Source: Ectocarpus siliculosus (Eukaryota; Sar; Phaeophyceae; Ectocarpales; Ectocarpaceae). From it: a DNA stretch of 64,000 bases. The DNA is taken from positions 5,246,978 to 5,310,977 of the forward strand of contig FN649736.1 in assembly GCA_000310025.1 (NCBI GenBank), given 5' to 3'. A model generated the notes under the pieces. It saw only the letters and a list, made by a program, of their open reading frames with translations, was not told where the DNA came from and did not search any database. This document shows positions 45,589-56,012 of the stretch, one piece after another (the first letter of the stretch is position 1; the number at the start of each line of letters is the position of its first letter). A program made the position numbers and the translations under genes.

Positions 45589-46362
45589 ACGATGTGAGAG
45601 AGGAGAGGTTGCCGAGAGAAGCCTGGGAGGCGAAGTGGACAAACAAGAAAAATCGAGGCACCAACCCAGGGAGTGGATTAAGCTTGTAGGTGGCGTATAT
45701 GGGAAGAGTTCAAAATCGATGAGGTCGATACGTTTGAAACGAACGGTAGGTCTTGAGGGGTTCGAGAAATAGGAATCTGCTCCTTTCGCCGAGAGAGAAC
45801 TCAATATTACAAAAGGATCCAAGGAAAACGGGGGCCTAGATGTGTACGGATGTTAAACGGTATAGCTATCTACATGGACCAATGGCTGCAGGGAGGAAGT
45901 CGAAGGTCAAGTTTAGGAGGGGACAATGGCCTTTGAGAATTCAGGAAGGTAGACGATTAAGACAAGTTCAAATGTGAACGCGGTTCCGAGTGCGAAAACA
46001 GGTTCATGTCGTTGCGAAACGTCCGTGTTGGGCGACAAGGACAGAGAATTGTGCATGACTGAGTTTGACATGTAGAACGAAAGGTACAGGGAGATGTTTG
46101 AGGCATGGGATAGCCAGGAGAAGACGGTAGCTGTACTGGGGCATAGGAAGTGGGTTGAAAAGGCGGGAAGCGATATCGATTGGGTAGATCGGCTAGGGAG
46201 GACATTTATTAGCCACCTGTTGGCAAAGGATTTCGAAGTGGGTAGGAACGATTGGCATCGGTGATCGGTCCTGTTGGAACATTGATGCATCCTCTCGAGG
46301 ACGTGTGGTCAATGGTCTAACCGCTAAGGCATGCGAACCATGAGAGAGAGTACGCCCTCACC
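45589..46362 (+). pseudogene. LINE reverse-transcriptase C-terminal remnant, copy B
   Basis: Divergent tandem copy of the block at 44746-45520, offset by about 840 bp. The best preserved part is nearer the end: EMFEAWDSQEKTVAVLGHRK followed by WVEKAGSDIDWVDRLGRTF. The zinc-knuckle part is more decayed than in copy A. It ends with the same GTGGTCAATGGTCTAACCGC element (about 46304) and GAGAGAGAGTACGCC. Confidence 0.65.
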
Positions 46363-46636
46363 CTCCGTGCTTACAAGCATTTTATCACGAGGTCCTCTTC
46401 CCCCCCCTCGCATCCGAAACTAACTGCTGTTTGGGTCACCCCCAACCTCCTGAGTTGTTATCTTGCGGCCGCCGCGTTTTGGGAGCTCCGTTCCTATCTG
46501 TATGCGCATTGGTTCACCATAAGGGCGGGTTCTTGTTCTTAATACCACGTCGGAACTGAGCATATGTTCTTCTAAGGGCTATCGTTATCGACCAATAAAA
46601 CACGAAAAAAAAACGAAACCGTGTTTTCTTGAACAT

Positions 46637-47023
46637 TTATGGAGGCGTTTTTCCCCGAAAGCGTGAAAAGAAGGAGTCGGGTTTTTTGGGGGCTTGCTCT
46701 TTTAACGTTTTCGTGTTTTTGACAGAAACATCGGACAAGCGCACCGCGGGCGCTGTAACATCACTGAGAACGCTAGAAAGACCTGCCAGACTCACGTCCA
46801 GGTCTGTTGTGGAGATGGACAAGCGGCAGAAGCGGCGTTCAGTCCGTTCTTGGTCCAAAACTAGACATTGCGTGGTGCTCTCGTCTTCAACTGCTGCTGT
46901 TGGTGCTGGGGAATTTTTTTCAATCACACATAGCAAACACGGAAACAGTAGAACGAGTACAGCAGCACCACCAAGACCTCCAAAGCGCTGATTCCTTCGG
47001 TTCGGCTGTCTATATGATACCAT
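46637..47023 (-). CDS. Small putative single-pass membrane protein, unrecognised
   Basis: Single open frame of 128 aa starting MVSYRQPNRRNQRFGGLGGA, with one hydrophobic anchor (AAVLVLLFPCLLCVIEK, about residues 20-37) and then a polar Ser/Thr/Glu-rich part ending FSRFRGKTPP. The region from about 47190 to 47250 repeats the first codons in degenerate form on the same strand, so the locus has been partly duplicated. It lies in repeat-rich DNA; it could be a decayed element rather than a gene. No family recognised. Confidence 0.35.
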   Translation of the reverse strand: MVSYRQPNRRNQRFGGLGGAAVLVLLFPCLLCVIEKNSPAPTAAVEDESTTQCLVLDQERTERRFCRLSISTTDLDVSLAGLSSVLSDVTAPAVRLSDVSVKNTKTLKEQAPKKPDSFFSRFRGKTPP

Positions 47024-48480
47024 CTCCCGGCGCCGTGCTGCTTCGTGGGTATTGGGTGCTTGGGTGCTGCTCAATAAGGTGTGTGAGAGACGTGTGCCAC
47101 CTCACCAAAATGCCGTTGGAAAAATTGCGGCGAGATGATCTGTTTTTGGTCGGACACATCAACATCAATCCACGGCGCCACGCAGCAGTAGAGCAACAGG
47201 GCCTCCAACACGCTAATTCTTTCGGATTGGCCATCTATATGATGCTGGCCGTCAGCGCGGCTGCCGCCCTATGATTGTTGAGCTCGTCTACCTTTGGGTA
47301 GGTGGTGGTCAAAGATGGGAGCCGCAACCGTGAAAAATGAGCCGGCAAACTGAAGAAATCGCAAGCAACACCCAGGTTGCGACACTCTGCCGTGCGCCTG
47401 TTGTTGCTGAAAACTGAAAACAGCAGGCCGGATGGACGGGATCTTTCTAAGTGTGTTGTCCTCTGTGCCGGGTGCTGCTTATTGCGCTTTTATCGCTGCT
47501 CTATGGTGAGCAATACCATGTCAACCTGTTGTGTGCCGAGCAAAGCGTGTATTACACTGTTTGCGAAGATCGAATTTCTATTTGGTCTTGGTCTTTCGTA
47601 TTTTTTCAACCATTTATGCGATGTGACGTCACGAAATCGTACCGTTTACCCTTTTTTTCCTGCTCACGTTCCAACATGCTGCACGGAGGAACCTCACGCT
47701 TGCTTCGCCCGTCCGTGCAGAGCTCTCTGCCAAACACAGCATGTAGTAGGTATGTACTCGCTACGATGAGCCACCGAGCCACCGGACAGACAGAGATGAT
47801 GATCTGCTATTTGTGCGCTCTATTTTTGCTAGCTGTAGTAGGCTCGTCTGTTGCGCCAAAAGAATGAGGCAACACCCACAACAACAACGATTGCTGCTGC
47901 TGTAAACACCGTGCATGCTGTGTCTCCTTGCGACATTTGTTTGCCGGCGGGCACAGGCCACATCGCACTACTCTCACTCATCATCAGATCACGCAATTGT
48001 AGAAGCCGATCGCCACGGAACCTTTTGGATTCGCCACCACGTGCGTTTGTTGTGTCGTGAGGTGCTACGCCACAAGGAGCAAGTGCGTGTGCGCAAACGG
48101 CTCTTTTCACCCTTCACCTGCCGCATGAGGCCCACGGCGTCTCCGTCACGGGGCGCTCGGCCAACCAGCAACTGTTCCTACAAAGACCAAAATGAGCAAG
48201 ACTGAATTCAACTTTTCTGCGGTCTTTGGGGGCAATTGCATAAAGAAAAAGTCCAAATTCCTGAAGATCCGGCGGTCTTCGGCGCTCGGGGCGACTTGCA
48301 ACGTATTTTTCAAGTCAAAATATGGTCTCCATCGAACTTTCAAGACTGAAATCGAAACCAGTCCGCAAACACCCTATTCAGGGAAGGAAACGTACTTTTT
48401 GCGATGACATCACGAAAAGAACAAGCAAAAAAAAGTCGGGTTTTCTTTTAACCGTTCCGTTTAAAAAAGAACGATTTCGA
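47024..48480. other. Repeat-flanked region with only doubtful small ORFs
   Basis: On the minus strand 47984-47829 encodes 51 aa with a C-terminal hydrophobic anchor (VFTAAAIVVVVGVASFFW). Plus-strand frames at 47451-47867 are cysteine-rich but unconvincing. No splice-consistent model found. Confidence 0.3.
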
Positions 48481-48879
48481 CGTTGCGTTAATAATAACCC
48501 TATAAGACCCATGTTTACGGTCGCCAAATCTTTGCGAAAATATCGAATTTTTCAAAGATTTGCGGATAAAGATTTTGTTTCACTTTGTATGGGAGAAAAT
48601 CTTCGGCAAAATCTTCCCAAACATTTTGAAATGGGGCAGGTCGCGAAAATCTTTTCCAAGAGCGGCGAGAATAGTAGCCGACCGGCCCTTCCGTCCTAAA
48701 CACCAACCACTGCGCGGCGCACACTCAACGTAGCAAGCTCACAGAGGGATCCGGACAACCCTAGAGTCACCGCGTCAACTATTTGCCGGCTTATGCATGG
48801 CGGGAGCTCGACAAGCGTACACAAAAAAACAAAAAAACAAACAGACAGGGGTGGTTTGGAGGGCACGGAGAAAACGTGG

Positions 48880-49390
48880 TTTTGTGTCTCCGAACGGCAA
48901 AAAGTCGGCAGCTTGAAAGGAGACGTGAGTACAAAACTATCCAGCTCTCGTCCTCTAGACCATCGATTTATGTTTTGTCTTCTTGGGTGTCTTCTCCATC
49001 AACGGCTCTCATCCGGGTGTGCGTGGTTCAGCAGTGGACGTACTCAACAGGCAGGGAGGCGCGTCGCTGTGAACTCGATGCGTTGAAAAAGTCTTTTTTT
49101 GGGACGGAGGAACAAGCCCTCTAAATTCAAGTGAATATAGACCGAAAAAACATTGTATCCACAACTTTGCGCGCACAACGATGTGCCTCCCTGCCGACTG
49201 AGCATGGCCACTGCCAACCCACGCGCAACCGGATGAGAGTCGTTGATCGAGAAAACACCCAAGAACACAAAAAAACATGAATTGGTGGTCTACCGGGCGA
49301 GAGCTGGATAGGTTTGTACTCACGTGTCCTCTCAAGCGGCCGACTTTTTTGCCGTTGGGAAGCGCTGACGCACGGTTTGGCCTCTTTTTG
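48880..49390. repeat. Large inverted repeat (about 200-bp arms)
   Basis: Left arm about 48880-49100 and right arm about 49150-49390 are reverse complements at roughly 80-85% by eye: AAAAAGTCGG, ACGTGAGTACAAA, CTATCCAGCTCTCG, TTCTTGGGTGT, CAACG.CTCTCATCCGG and GGCAGGGAGGC occur in the left arm and, complemented, in reverse order in the right arm. A weaker match extends outward (ATAAGACCCATGTTTA at about 48501 against the complement at about 49725), with the same centre near 49125. Confidence 0.85.
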
Positions 49391-49796
49391 ACACCGTGAG
49401 CATTTTTTCTCGCACGCTCGGAGCGCTATCGCCACATATTGGCAGGCACAGCATCAGCTCAATGTATCAAGGGTTGTGGGGAGCCCTTTGCAAGCTCGTT
49501 ACATTCAGTTTCCATGACGCATTTATTTGTGGTTTGTCACAAATCGTTTGGTAGCAATAGACCACACGATTCCCGCCGCACTTCTGATGCATTCCGAGAA
49601 AACCACACGATAAGATACTTTTGCACACAAAAACGGTACTCAAATGTTCCTCTGGCAGATATTCGCGCGCAAATGTTTGACAACAGTTGAAGAATTATTT
49701 CCAACATTTTGAAACCATAAACAAACATGGGTCTAATGGCCAAGTTCTTAGATTTTGGATTGTTTGAGTCTCAATGTGGAGACCACCTTCATAAAG

Positions 49797-49822
49797 GTTG
49801 TTGTTGTTGTTGTTGTTGTTTT
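49797..49822. repeat. (GTT)n microsatellite
   Basis: About eight GTT triplets on the plus strand in non-coding DNA. Confidence 0.9.
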
Positions 49823-51293
49823 TCTTCACATTAAACTCGTGTCAGTTGCTAATCCCAAAATCTAGCAAAGACTCGGCCCGTGGTTAGAAACTCCCCAACG
49901 TCTGTCGAGGACGATTCCCTCTTTTTCTCAAGTTCTTAACTAACTGTTAAAAAAGTTCGCAGTAAGTGGTGGCGCGTTCTGTAGTTACAATATTAGTATA
50001 TAACATAGTAGCCTGTATTATCAATACGAGACGAGAGTCGTTGTCTTCTTCTGCATGAGGAAGTGGATGAATCTTGGCGAGGAGCCACAATTTGCAACGA
50101 TACGTGCGCCATACATACATACATACAGATCGGTCGAGATCGGCTTTAGAGACAGACCCGGTCGGGCAAGGGTCGGGCGATCGGAATAATAATAATAATA
50201 ATGACATGGGAACACACACACACCGCACGCTGCAGTAGCACGGCACACACACGCACTACTGCTTGCTGTGACTATTATTTGTTTTTTAGAAAGTATACAT
50301 ATACTCTCACAGAAAGACTATACCGTTCGAGATAGATCCGGTCAGAATCGGAATTTTCGAACACAATAATTTTACCTTTTTTTTTATTCCCGATTTATTT
50401 GGAGAGGGGGGATCCGATTATAAGTCCTAAAGATTCCACTAGTTCCAGAACTTTTAGGCAATCAACAAGAGAGTTCTTTGGATCTTGTGGTATAATCAAA
50501 TCGGGAAGTAAGTGAAATCGAGAACCGATTCCTTCGTTAAGACCGGCCCTAAACATATCCATCCTCCCACGATGTAGACTATGATATAATATGTACCATG
50601 TAGTATTATTCTTCTTGTGGTTAGCAGAAAGCAACGATTCTTTATTTTCCAGAGAAGGATTCTTGAGCCGTTTCCCTCTTGTCTTTGGACTAAAGCACTG
50701 CTGTCAGCAGCAAGTACAGAGTTTTGCATGACTGAAGATGTCAATGCTTAGTAGGACTCTTTTGACTCAAAAATAGAGGTGGTTGGGCCGACCGACACCG
50801 GCTTTTTTTGGACAACCAACCGTGTGGGTACGCCCTGCTCAACCGCGTGTGATGTGGAGTACGAAGCAGCATGTCAACCAAGTGAGCGCGTTCCATAACA
50901 GACACAAGAGGCATCTTACTTGCACAGACAGACAGCAGCTGCGAGCAGCAGGAGGACTGGTCTACAGCAGTGTCATCTACATGCGTATGCGAAACATATG
51001 TACTGCTGAAGAAAATATCGGTGTACATTGATTGTAGTCTAGACTAAGGACGGGCGGACCAACAAGGACCTTTTCGTTCGTTCGTGAATTATGTGTTCAG
51101 GTCTACAGCAGTAGTACGGTCATCGTACACAAATATCACCTCACGTGGCGTGCTGTGATCGAGAAAAAGCAGGGCACCCACAACCTGCCCATCGAAGACC
51201 TCGGATACACGAACTGGAATGAAGGAACGGCGCACGTACTCCTCTGTGGCAGCACTGTACTGGTCCTCCTTAGGGCACACCAGAATTATTATT
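49823..51293. other. AT-richer non-coding region with an unusual ORF island
   Basis: Sequence from about 50300 to 50740 is clearly lower in GC than the flanks. The minus strand is open in two overlapping frames: one ends IGSRFHLLPDLIIPQDPKNS and further to 50395; another contains VGGWICLGPVLTKESVLDFT, ending at about 50496. Neither was recognised. Short TACA and AAT repeats occur at 50113-50128 and about 50187-50200. Confidence 0.35.
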
Positions 51294-51614
51294 TCATGAC
51301 GACTCACATATTGACTTTTTTTGTTTCCTCGCCTCCTTGTCATCTCCGAACCAATCTGCGTTGTGCTCTTTCAACAGCGCCATGGCAGCCGCTCTTTGCT
51401 TCGCAGCCGCAGCAGCCGCGCTGTGCTTGACGTCTTCTACCTGTGCCGCATCGGTCGTAGTCTTGCCATGCCCCTCCATGTCCGCAAACCAACTCGGGTT
51501 GTGTTTGTTCAGCAAGGTCTTGGCCATTTGTAGCCTCTGTTGGTGTATCGCCACCACTGCCTGCTCTTCGGCCGCGGCCGCAACTATCTCCTCCTGGTAA
51601 GCATGGCGCTCCAT
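51294..51614 (-). CDS. Small Ala-rich protein with a duplicated HNxxWF motif, unrecognised
   Basis: Open frame of 106 aa with ATG at 51614. It contains an alanine/glutamine-rich helix-prone region and two copies of a short motif: KTLLNKHNPSWFADME and, about 40 residues on, MALLKEHNADWFGDDKE. The internal duplication argues for real coding sequence. Near the 3' end a good donor (ATAT|gtgagtcg, about 51306) overlaps the last codons, so the gene may continue in a further exon. It is head-to-head with the exon at 52317. Function unknown. Confidence 0.5.
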   Translation of the reverse strand: MERHAYQEEIVAAAAEEQAVVAIHQQRLQMAKTLLNKHNPSWFADMEGHGKTTTDAAQVEDVKHSAAAAAAKQRAAAMALLKEHNADWFGDDKEARKQKKSICESS

Positions 51615-52204
51615 CGTTGTCCGACTGCAGTCAGTAGTTAGTCTGTCGACTCACGACGTTCAACGTTTGTGGTTGTGATTGCCCCTTGCCGTTTGTGACG
51701 CGTGGTGGGCTGCCACCGCTGGCGTGTGTGTGTTCGTCTCGTCCAGTATTGGTTGGTATGCACTCCGTATATTTTCTGCTGCTCATGTGTGTCGTCTGTT
51801 GTGCTCCGAATATTATTGTTCCGTTGCTGATGTGTGTGTGCGTGTGTGCAGGCAGCAGCAGAACTTTCACTTTGCGCCACCGACCACCACAGCAACCCGG
51901 TGGGTACCGTATATATGTGTGGACGACCACGTCTGTTTTCCGGGGGCGTCACTGAACCTTCCAGCGTATAGTCTTGTACGCTAATAAGGCATTTATATTC
52001 GGAGTGCTGTCTCGGGAACCCCTTTTGTTGTTGTGTACAGTAGTACTACACCAGTTCGCATTTGTTCTGGAAATGAGTCGATGTTGGACGAAACGGCGGG
52101 TGGCGGGCGTTACTTTTTCCCAAGATCCGGATCCGTGCTCGATCTTTCGTTCGTTGGGGGGGTTCGTTGGGTGGAAGCTCACAGGGACGCCACGCGCGGC
52201 AAAG

Positions 52205-52246
52205 AGAGACAGAGAGAGAGAGAGAGAAAGAGAAGAAAGCGAGAGC

Positions 52247-52291
<45 letters not shown>
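52205..52291. repeat. (GA)n microsatellite
   Basis: About 85 bases of mostly uninterrupted AG dinucleotide on the plus strand, ending 25 bases before the ATG at 52317, so probably in the promoter or 5' leader. Confidence 0.95.
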
Positions 52292-52294
<3 letters not shown>

Positions 52295-52316
52295 CAGCGA
52301 ACAAGGAGAGACGAAG

Positions 52317-52391
52317 ATGTCGGAAAAGCGAAGGAGGTCATCGCTGCTGCAGGATTTGGTGAACAAGAGAGCGTCCGAGGGGGAAGAACAG
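52317..52391 (+). CDS. Probable first coding exon of an unrecognised gene
   Basis: ATG at 52317 opens MSEKRRRSSLLQDLVNKRAS-EGEEQ and ends at a good donor (GAACAG|gtatgc), phase 0. One possible continuation is plus-strand 53273-53335 after the acceptor ttcttcgtgcag, reading CPMPTIVAEYFCWLACGFFL then stop. That would make a 45-aa tail-anchored microprotein. The remaining exons might instead lie in the 511-N gap. Not recognised. Confidence 0.45.
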
Positions 52392-53111
52392 GTATGCATA
52401 CACGCACAGCAGACTAGAGTATCTAGGTTAGATAGGTGTGTGGTGGCGTGAAGGGTCCAGGGTGCTTGTATTACAGCTAGCGCGGTAGTTGTTATTATGC
52501 GCGTATATACAACGTACACACATGAGTGCCGAGCAGGATTGCACCCACACCCCTGATCATTTGACGTCATGGACTATAATACTAGACTGCGGCGGTACGT
52601 GTACTTCTTGCCAGCTTTCCAGTGGTTCTTGCGGTCTGTTGCTCTTTCCCATCTACTACGCTTTACACCCACTGATTGGTCGAGAGTTGTTGTGGTTCGG
52701 GTGGCCATTCCTCTCCGGCGCCCTCTCCCTATTCCGCATTCCACAACTTTTTACTTTCTTCTTCTTCGACGGAACCATGCCCGATAACTACTTGTACCTC
52801 ATTTCAGTCTCGTGTACAGTATGGTACAGAACGCGCCGCCACCACTTGCGAACCCAGGAGTTGACAAATTGAGCCTAAAAAAATAAGCATACAGTACCAT
52901 GTGGCAGTCTTACTTGTTGTGAGCTCGGTTAAAAACCTCCACACTAAAACTATATAACGACAAATGTGCAGCAGTACCCCAGCCTCGGCCGAAACTATTA
53001 ATTAATAGAGCTTCTCATCAAGTGCTGGCGCGTTCTATTCTGTATTATACTGAAATACGGTGGGTTGGGTCGGTCGGCCGGTCGGTCGGATTGGGGTTTT
53101 GGGGTCGAATT

Positions 53112-53172
53112 GGGTAGGGTAGGGTAGGGTAGGGTAAGGTTGAGTCGGTCGGTCGGTCGGTCGGTCGGTCGA
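53112..53172. repeat. (GGGTA)n followed by (GGTC)n arrays
   Basis: Five or so GGGTA units (from about 53112) directly followed, after GGTTGAGTC, by about seven GGTC units up to about 53170. A shorter GGTC cluster lies at about 53070-53090. Confidence 0.9.
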
Positions 53173-53606
53173 TCGGGCGCCCTGGTTCGTACGTACTTCT
53201 TCGTGGTCGCCCGGTCGGCTCCTAGGCGTCACCTTTCTCCATCTATACGTGTTTGTCATCTTCTTCGTGCAGTGTCCAATGCCAACCATTGTGGCGGAAT
53301 ATTTTTGCTGGTTGGCGTGTGGGTTCTTTCTGTAGGAGGGCTTCGTTTGGCGTGTTGGTTGCAAGCATCGTCTTTGCATGGTGCAGTCGTTCAGTTGGGT
53401 TCAAGTGAGTTTTGGGGGTTGGTTTTGCTGAGTACTCTGGTGTAGGATAGCTACATATAGATAGGAAACGAGAACACATCCGTGGGAAAGAAAAGAGAGA
53501 ACAGAAAAAGACACGCCACAATTACCAACGGACAAACAGGTTTTTTTGCGGTCGTTCAAGTACGTAATGTATGTCATCATCACTCGTGGGGGGTTAATTG
53601 TGCAGT

Positions 53607-54117
53607 NNNNNNNNNNNNNNNNNNNNNNNNNNNNNNNNNNNNNNNNNNNNNNNNNNNNNNNNNNNNNNNNNNNNNNNNNNNNNNNNNNNNNNNNNNNNNN
53701 NNNNNNNNNNNNNNNNNNNNNNNNNNNNNNNNNNNNNNNNNNNNNNNNNNNNNNNNNNNNNNNNNNNNNNNNNNNNNNNNNNNNNNNNNNNNNNNNNNNN
53801 NNNNNNNNNNNNNNNNNNNNNNNNNNNNNNNNNNNNNNNNNNNNNNNNNNNNNNNNNNNNNNNNNNNNNNNNNNNNNNNNNNNNNNNNNNNNNNNNNNNN
53901 NNNNNNNNNNNNNNNNNNNNNNNNNNNNNNNNNNNNNNNNNNNNNNNNNNNNNNNNNNNNNNNNNNNNNNNNNNNNNNNNNNNNNNNNNNNNNNNNNNNN
54001 NNNNNNNNNNNNNNNNNNNNNNNNNNNNNNNNNNNNNNNNNNNNNNNNNNNNNNNNNNNNNNNNNNNNNNNNNNNNNNNNNNNNNNNNNNNNNNNNNNNN
54101 NNNNNNNNNNNNNNNNN
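53607..54117. other. Assembly gap (511 N)
   Basis: Run of 511 N. Frames translated across it have no meaning. Confidence 0.99.
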
Positions 54118-54243
54118 TTGGCTCGTTGTCTCGTTCGAGCGGTCGTTCTCGGCTAGCCTCCTCTTCACCCGTGTGCCAGGAGGTCAAGAACCTCTGAGCT
54201 CCTCGCAGTACCCCCGTATACCATGGTAGTCCCCGGTTCACCT

Positions 54244-54510
54244 TCACTTCTTGCGTACAAGTTGATTGAGGGACTCCGAAAACACATGGATGGACGGCTC
54301 GGCGTCCGTAAATCCGTGCGTTGCCTCGAACGCCTTTAAGTCGTCATTCAGGCACATCTGCCAGTTTTGTTCAGGTTCCCCCCCGCCTGGACCCTTCCCC
54401 CCCCACCAGCTCGCCAAGCATCGTCCGTTTCGGGAGTGTCCCGTCTGGCTGCCAATACTCCCGCAAACAGTAGGCGCGGTTGCCGGACAGTGGCTTCCAC
54501 GCTCTGGCAC
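54244..54510 (-). other. Retroelement-like ORF fragment
   Basis: Open frame ending WQMCLNDDLKAFEATHGFTD and then AEPSIHVFSESLNQLVRKK. The W-x-x-C-x-x-D-L-K-A pattern resembles the end of retroelement polyproteins, but this is only suggestive. It lies just upstream of the second dispersed repeat copy. Confidence 0.35.
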
Positions 54511-54571
54511 CCTCGGAAGTTGTTAAGGGCGGGTCGTCACTGTACAATAGGCGCCCGCACCTGGAGAGCCG

Positions 54572-55920
54572 CTAATTTTTTCGTGAGGTTCGATGCTTGT
54601 TGACTGCCTCAAACCGAGCACCTGTTCTTATTTAAAGTTCTTACTTCGAGCATGCATCTGCTTGTGATAGCGGGATTTTTCTTGTTCCTCTTGTTTCTTC
54701 GCCGAGGCCCCCATGCAGAAGACACCGGGTTGTTCTTCTGGCTGACTTCAGAGAGTTGCGTATTCAGCGAAAAACGTCGTTCAACAAGACCTCTGGATCC
54801 AACGAACCGCAGCTTCCGTGATCACCAAAGGGTAGAAATACAGACACGGCATCGCCTTGAGAGATGCATCATGAGCAACCTTTTAACCGTTTTTAGGTCC
54901 ACGAGGGTCACGTTGTCCTCCCCGTGGTAGCTACGCTATTTTGATGGCCGGGCCTCCCCCTTTTCTGCAACGAATGGCAGGACCTGCTCTACGGTGCTCC
55001 CCTCAAGCAAAACCCACGACCCTAGACGGTTCACCTCGTGCGCCAGCAGCTTGCTGTGATGGCAGCAAAAGGGCGAGCACTGCTGATGATACCCCGGAGT
55101 TGCCCTATCAATCTGGTCCGCTCTCTTGCGAGAAGACCCCAAGTTTGGTTTCTACCCCCCACGTCAATCAACTCGATGGCCTCCCGGTGTGCTTTCGTGA
55201 GGCAGTTCCCGCCAGCCATAACATGTATGTTCTTTCTTTCATGGCCTCGAAATGTCGATCAGAAAGCGCCTCTTCCTTTTGACCTTGACAGTTGGCCGAG
55301 CTCCTGCGGTGTCTCAAGGCATAAATACATTGTTCCCAGTATGCGCACACCATGCACACAGCGTGGCACGCTCCACACTCAATGCCACGCGACGAAGGGT
55401 ACGTCGTGCACAAGCTCGGACCTACCCCCCACCAGTAATGTTTCCGGAGGTTCCCCCCCCCCCCACGCACGAATACACCCGCCCCGCCTCCCAAAAAACT
55501 TTTGGTTATGTGGGATCCCCAATTAACCCCATGGTAAAAGGTATATATCTGTTTTTGCAAAACAAACGCTAGGATGATGACCACAATCTGGTTTATACCT
55601 GTGAATAGTAATGTTAGCCTGGGCCCGGGAAACGCCGGCATATCGCTCCGTCCCGACATTGTAGGGATACGAGGTCAATGGTCTAACATCTACGGCATGC
55701 GTTTACATGAGTACACTCCCCCCCGCCCCCGCCGCAGATCTGAAGTGCCAGTGGGGTCCGTCACTGTTCATCGCCCCCCTAAGTGCGCTCTTGTCTCTTG
55801 ACTTGCAGTCTCCGCGTTTTGGCTCTGTTCTTGTTACCTGTACGCGAATTGGCACACCACCAATAAATGCGGGTTCTTGTTGCTTTACCACATGGGATGT
55901 GAGCAATTTTTTTTTCGGCC
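54572..55920 (+). mobile_element. Second dispersed copy of the 44.5-46.6 kb repeat
   Basis: Starts with TAATTTTTTCGTGAGGTTCG and GAGCACCTGTTCTTAT, matching 44494-44560. It then carries CCATGCAGAAGACA (like 44630), the GGTCAATGGTCTAAC..CTACGGCATGCG element at about 55673 (like 46307) and ends TCCGCGTTTTGG..GTACGCGAATTGGCACACCA..GCGGGTTCTTGTT (like 46470-46545). Order and orientation are the same. The internal RT block is different or missing. Confidence 0.65.
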
Positions 55921-56012
55921 AAATGCTCGGGTTTTGAATTTTTCGAGGCTGCATTTCTTAACTACTAACTACCAGGTTCAGCGGGCGCCTACTGTATTCG
56001 AGCTGAATCTAA

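Larger units (their letters stand above)
44494..46590 (+). mobile_element. Decayed non-LTR (LINE) retroelement region with internal tandem duplication
   Basis: The whole interval shares its start, internal landmarks and end with a second copy near 54572-55920. Inside, an about 840-bp block is duplicated in tandem (about 44746-45520 and 45589-46362). It encodes the C-terminal part of a LINE reverse-transcriptase polyprotein, now broken by stops and frameshifts. Confidence 0.7.

Noticed and set aside
52046-52570. 174-aa minus-strand frame through the GA repeat
   Set aside because: Leu/Ser run is translation of the CT strand of a microsatellite; no gene character.
53482-54247. Open frames of 200-255 codons across the N run
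   Set aside because: Made of unknown bases; no sequence support.
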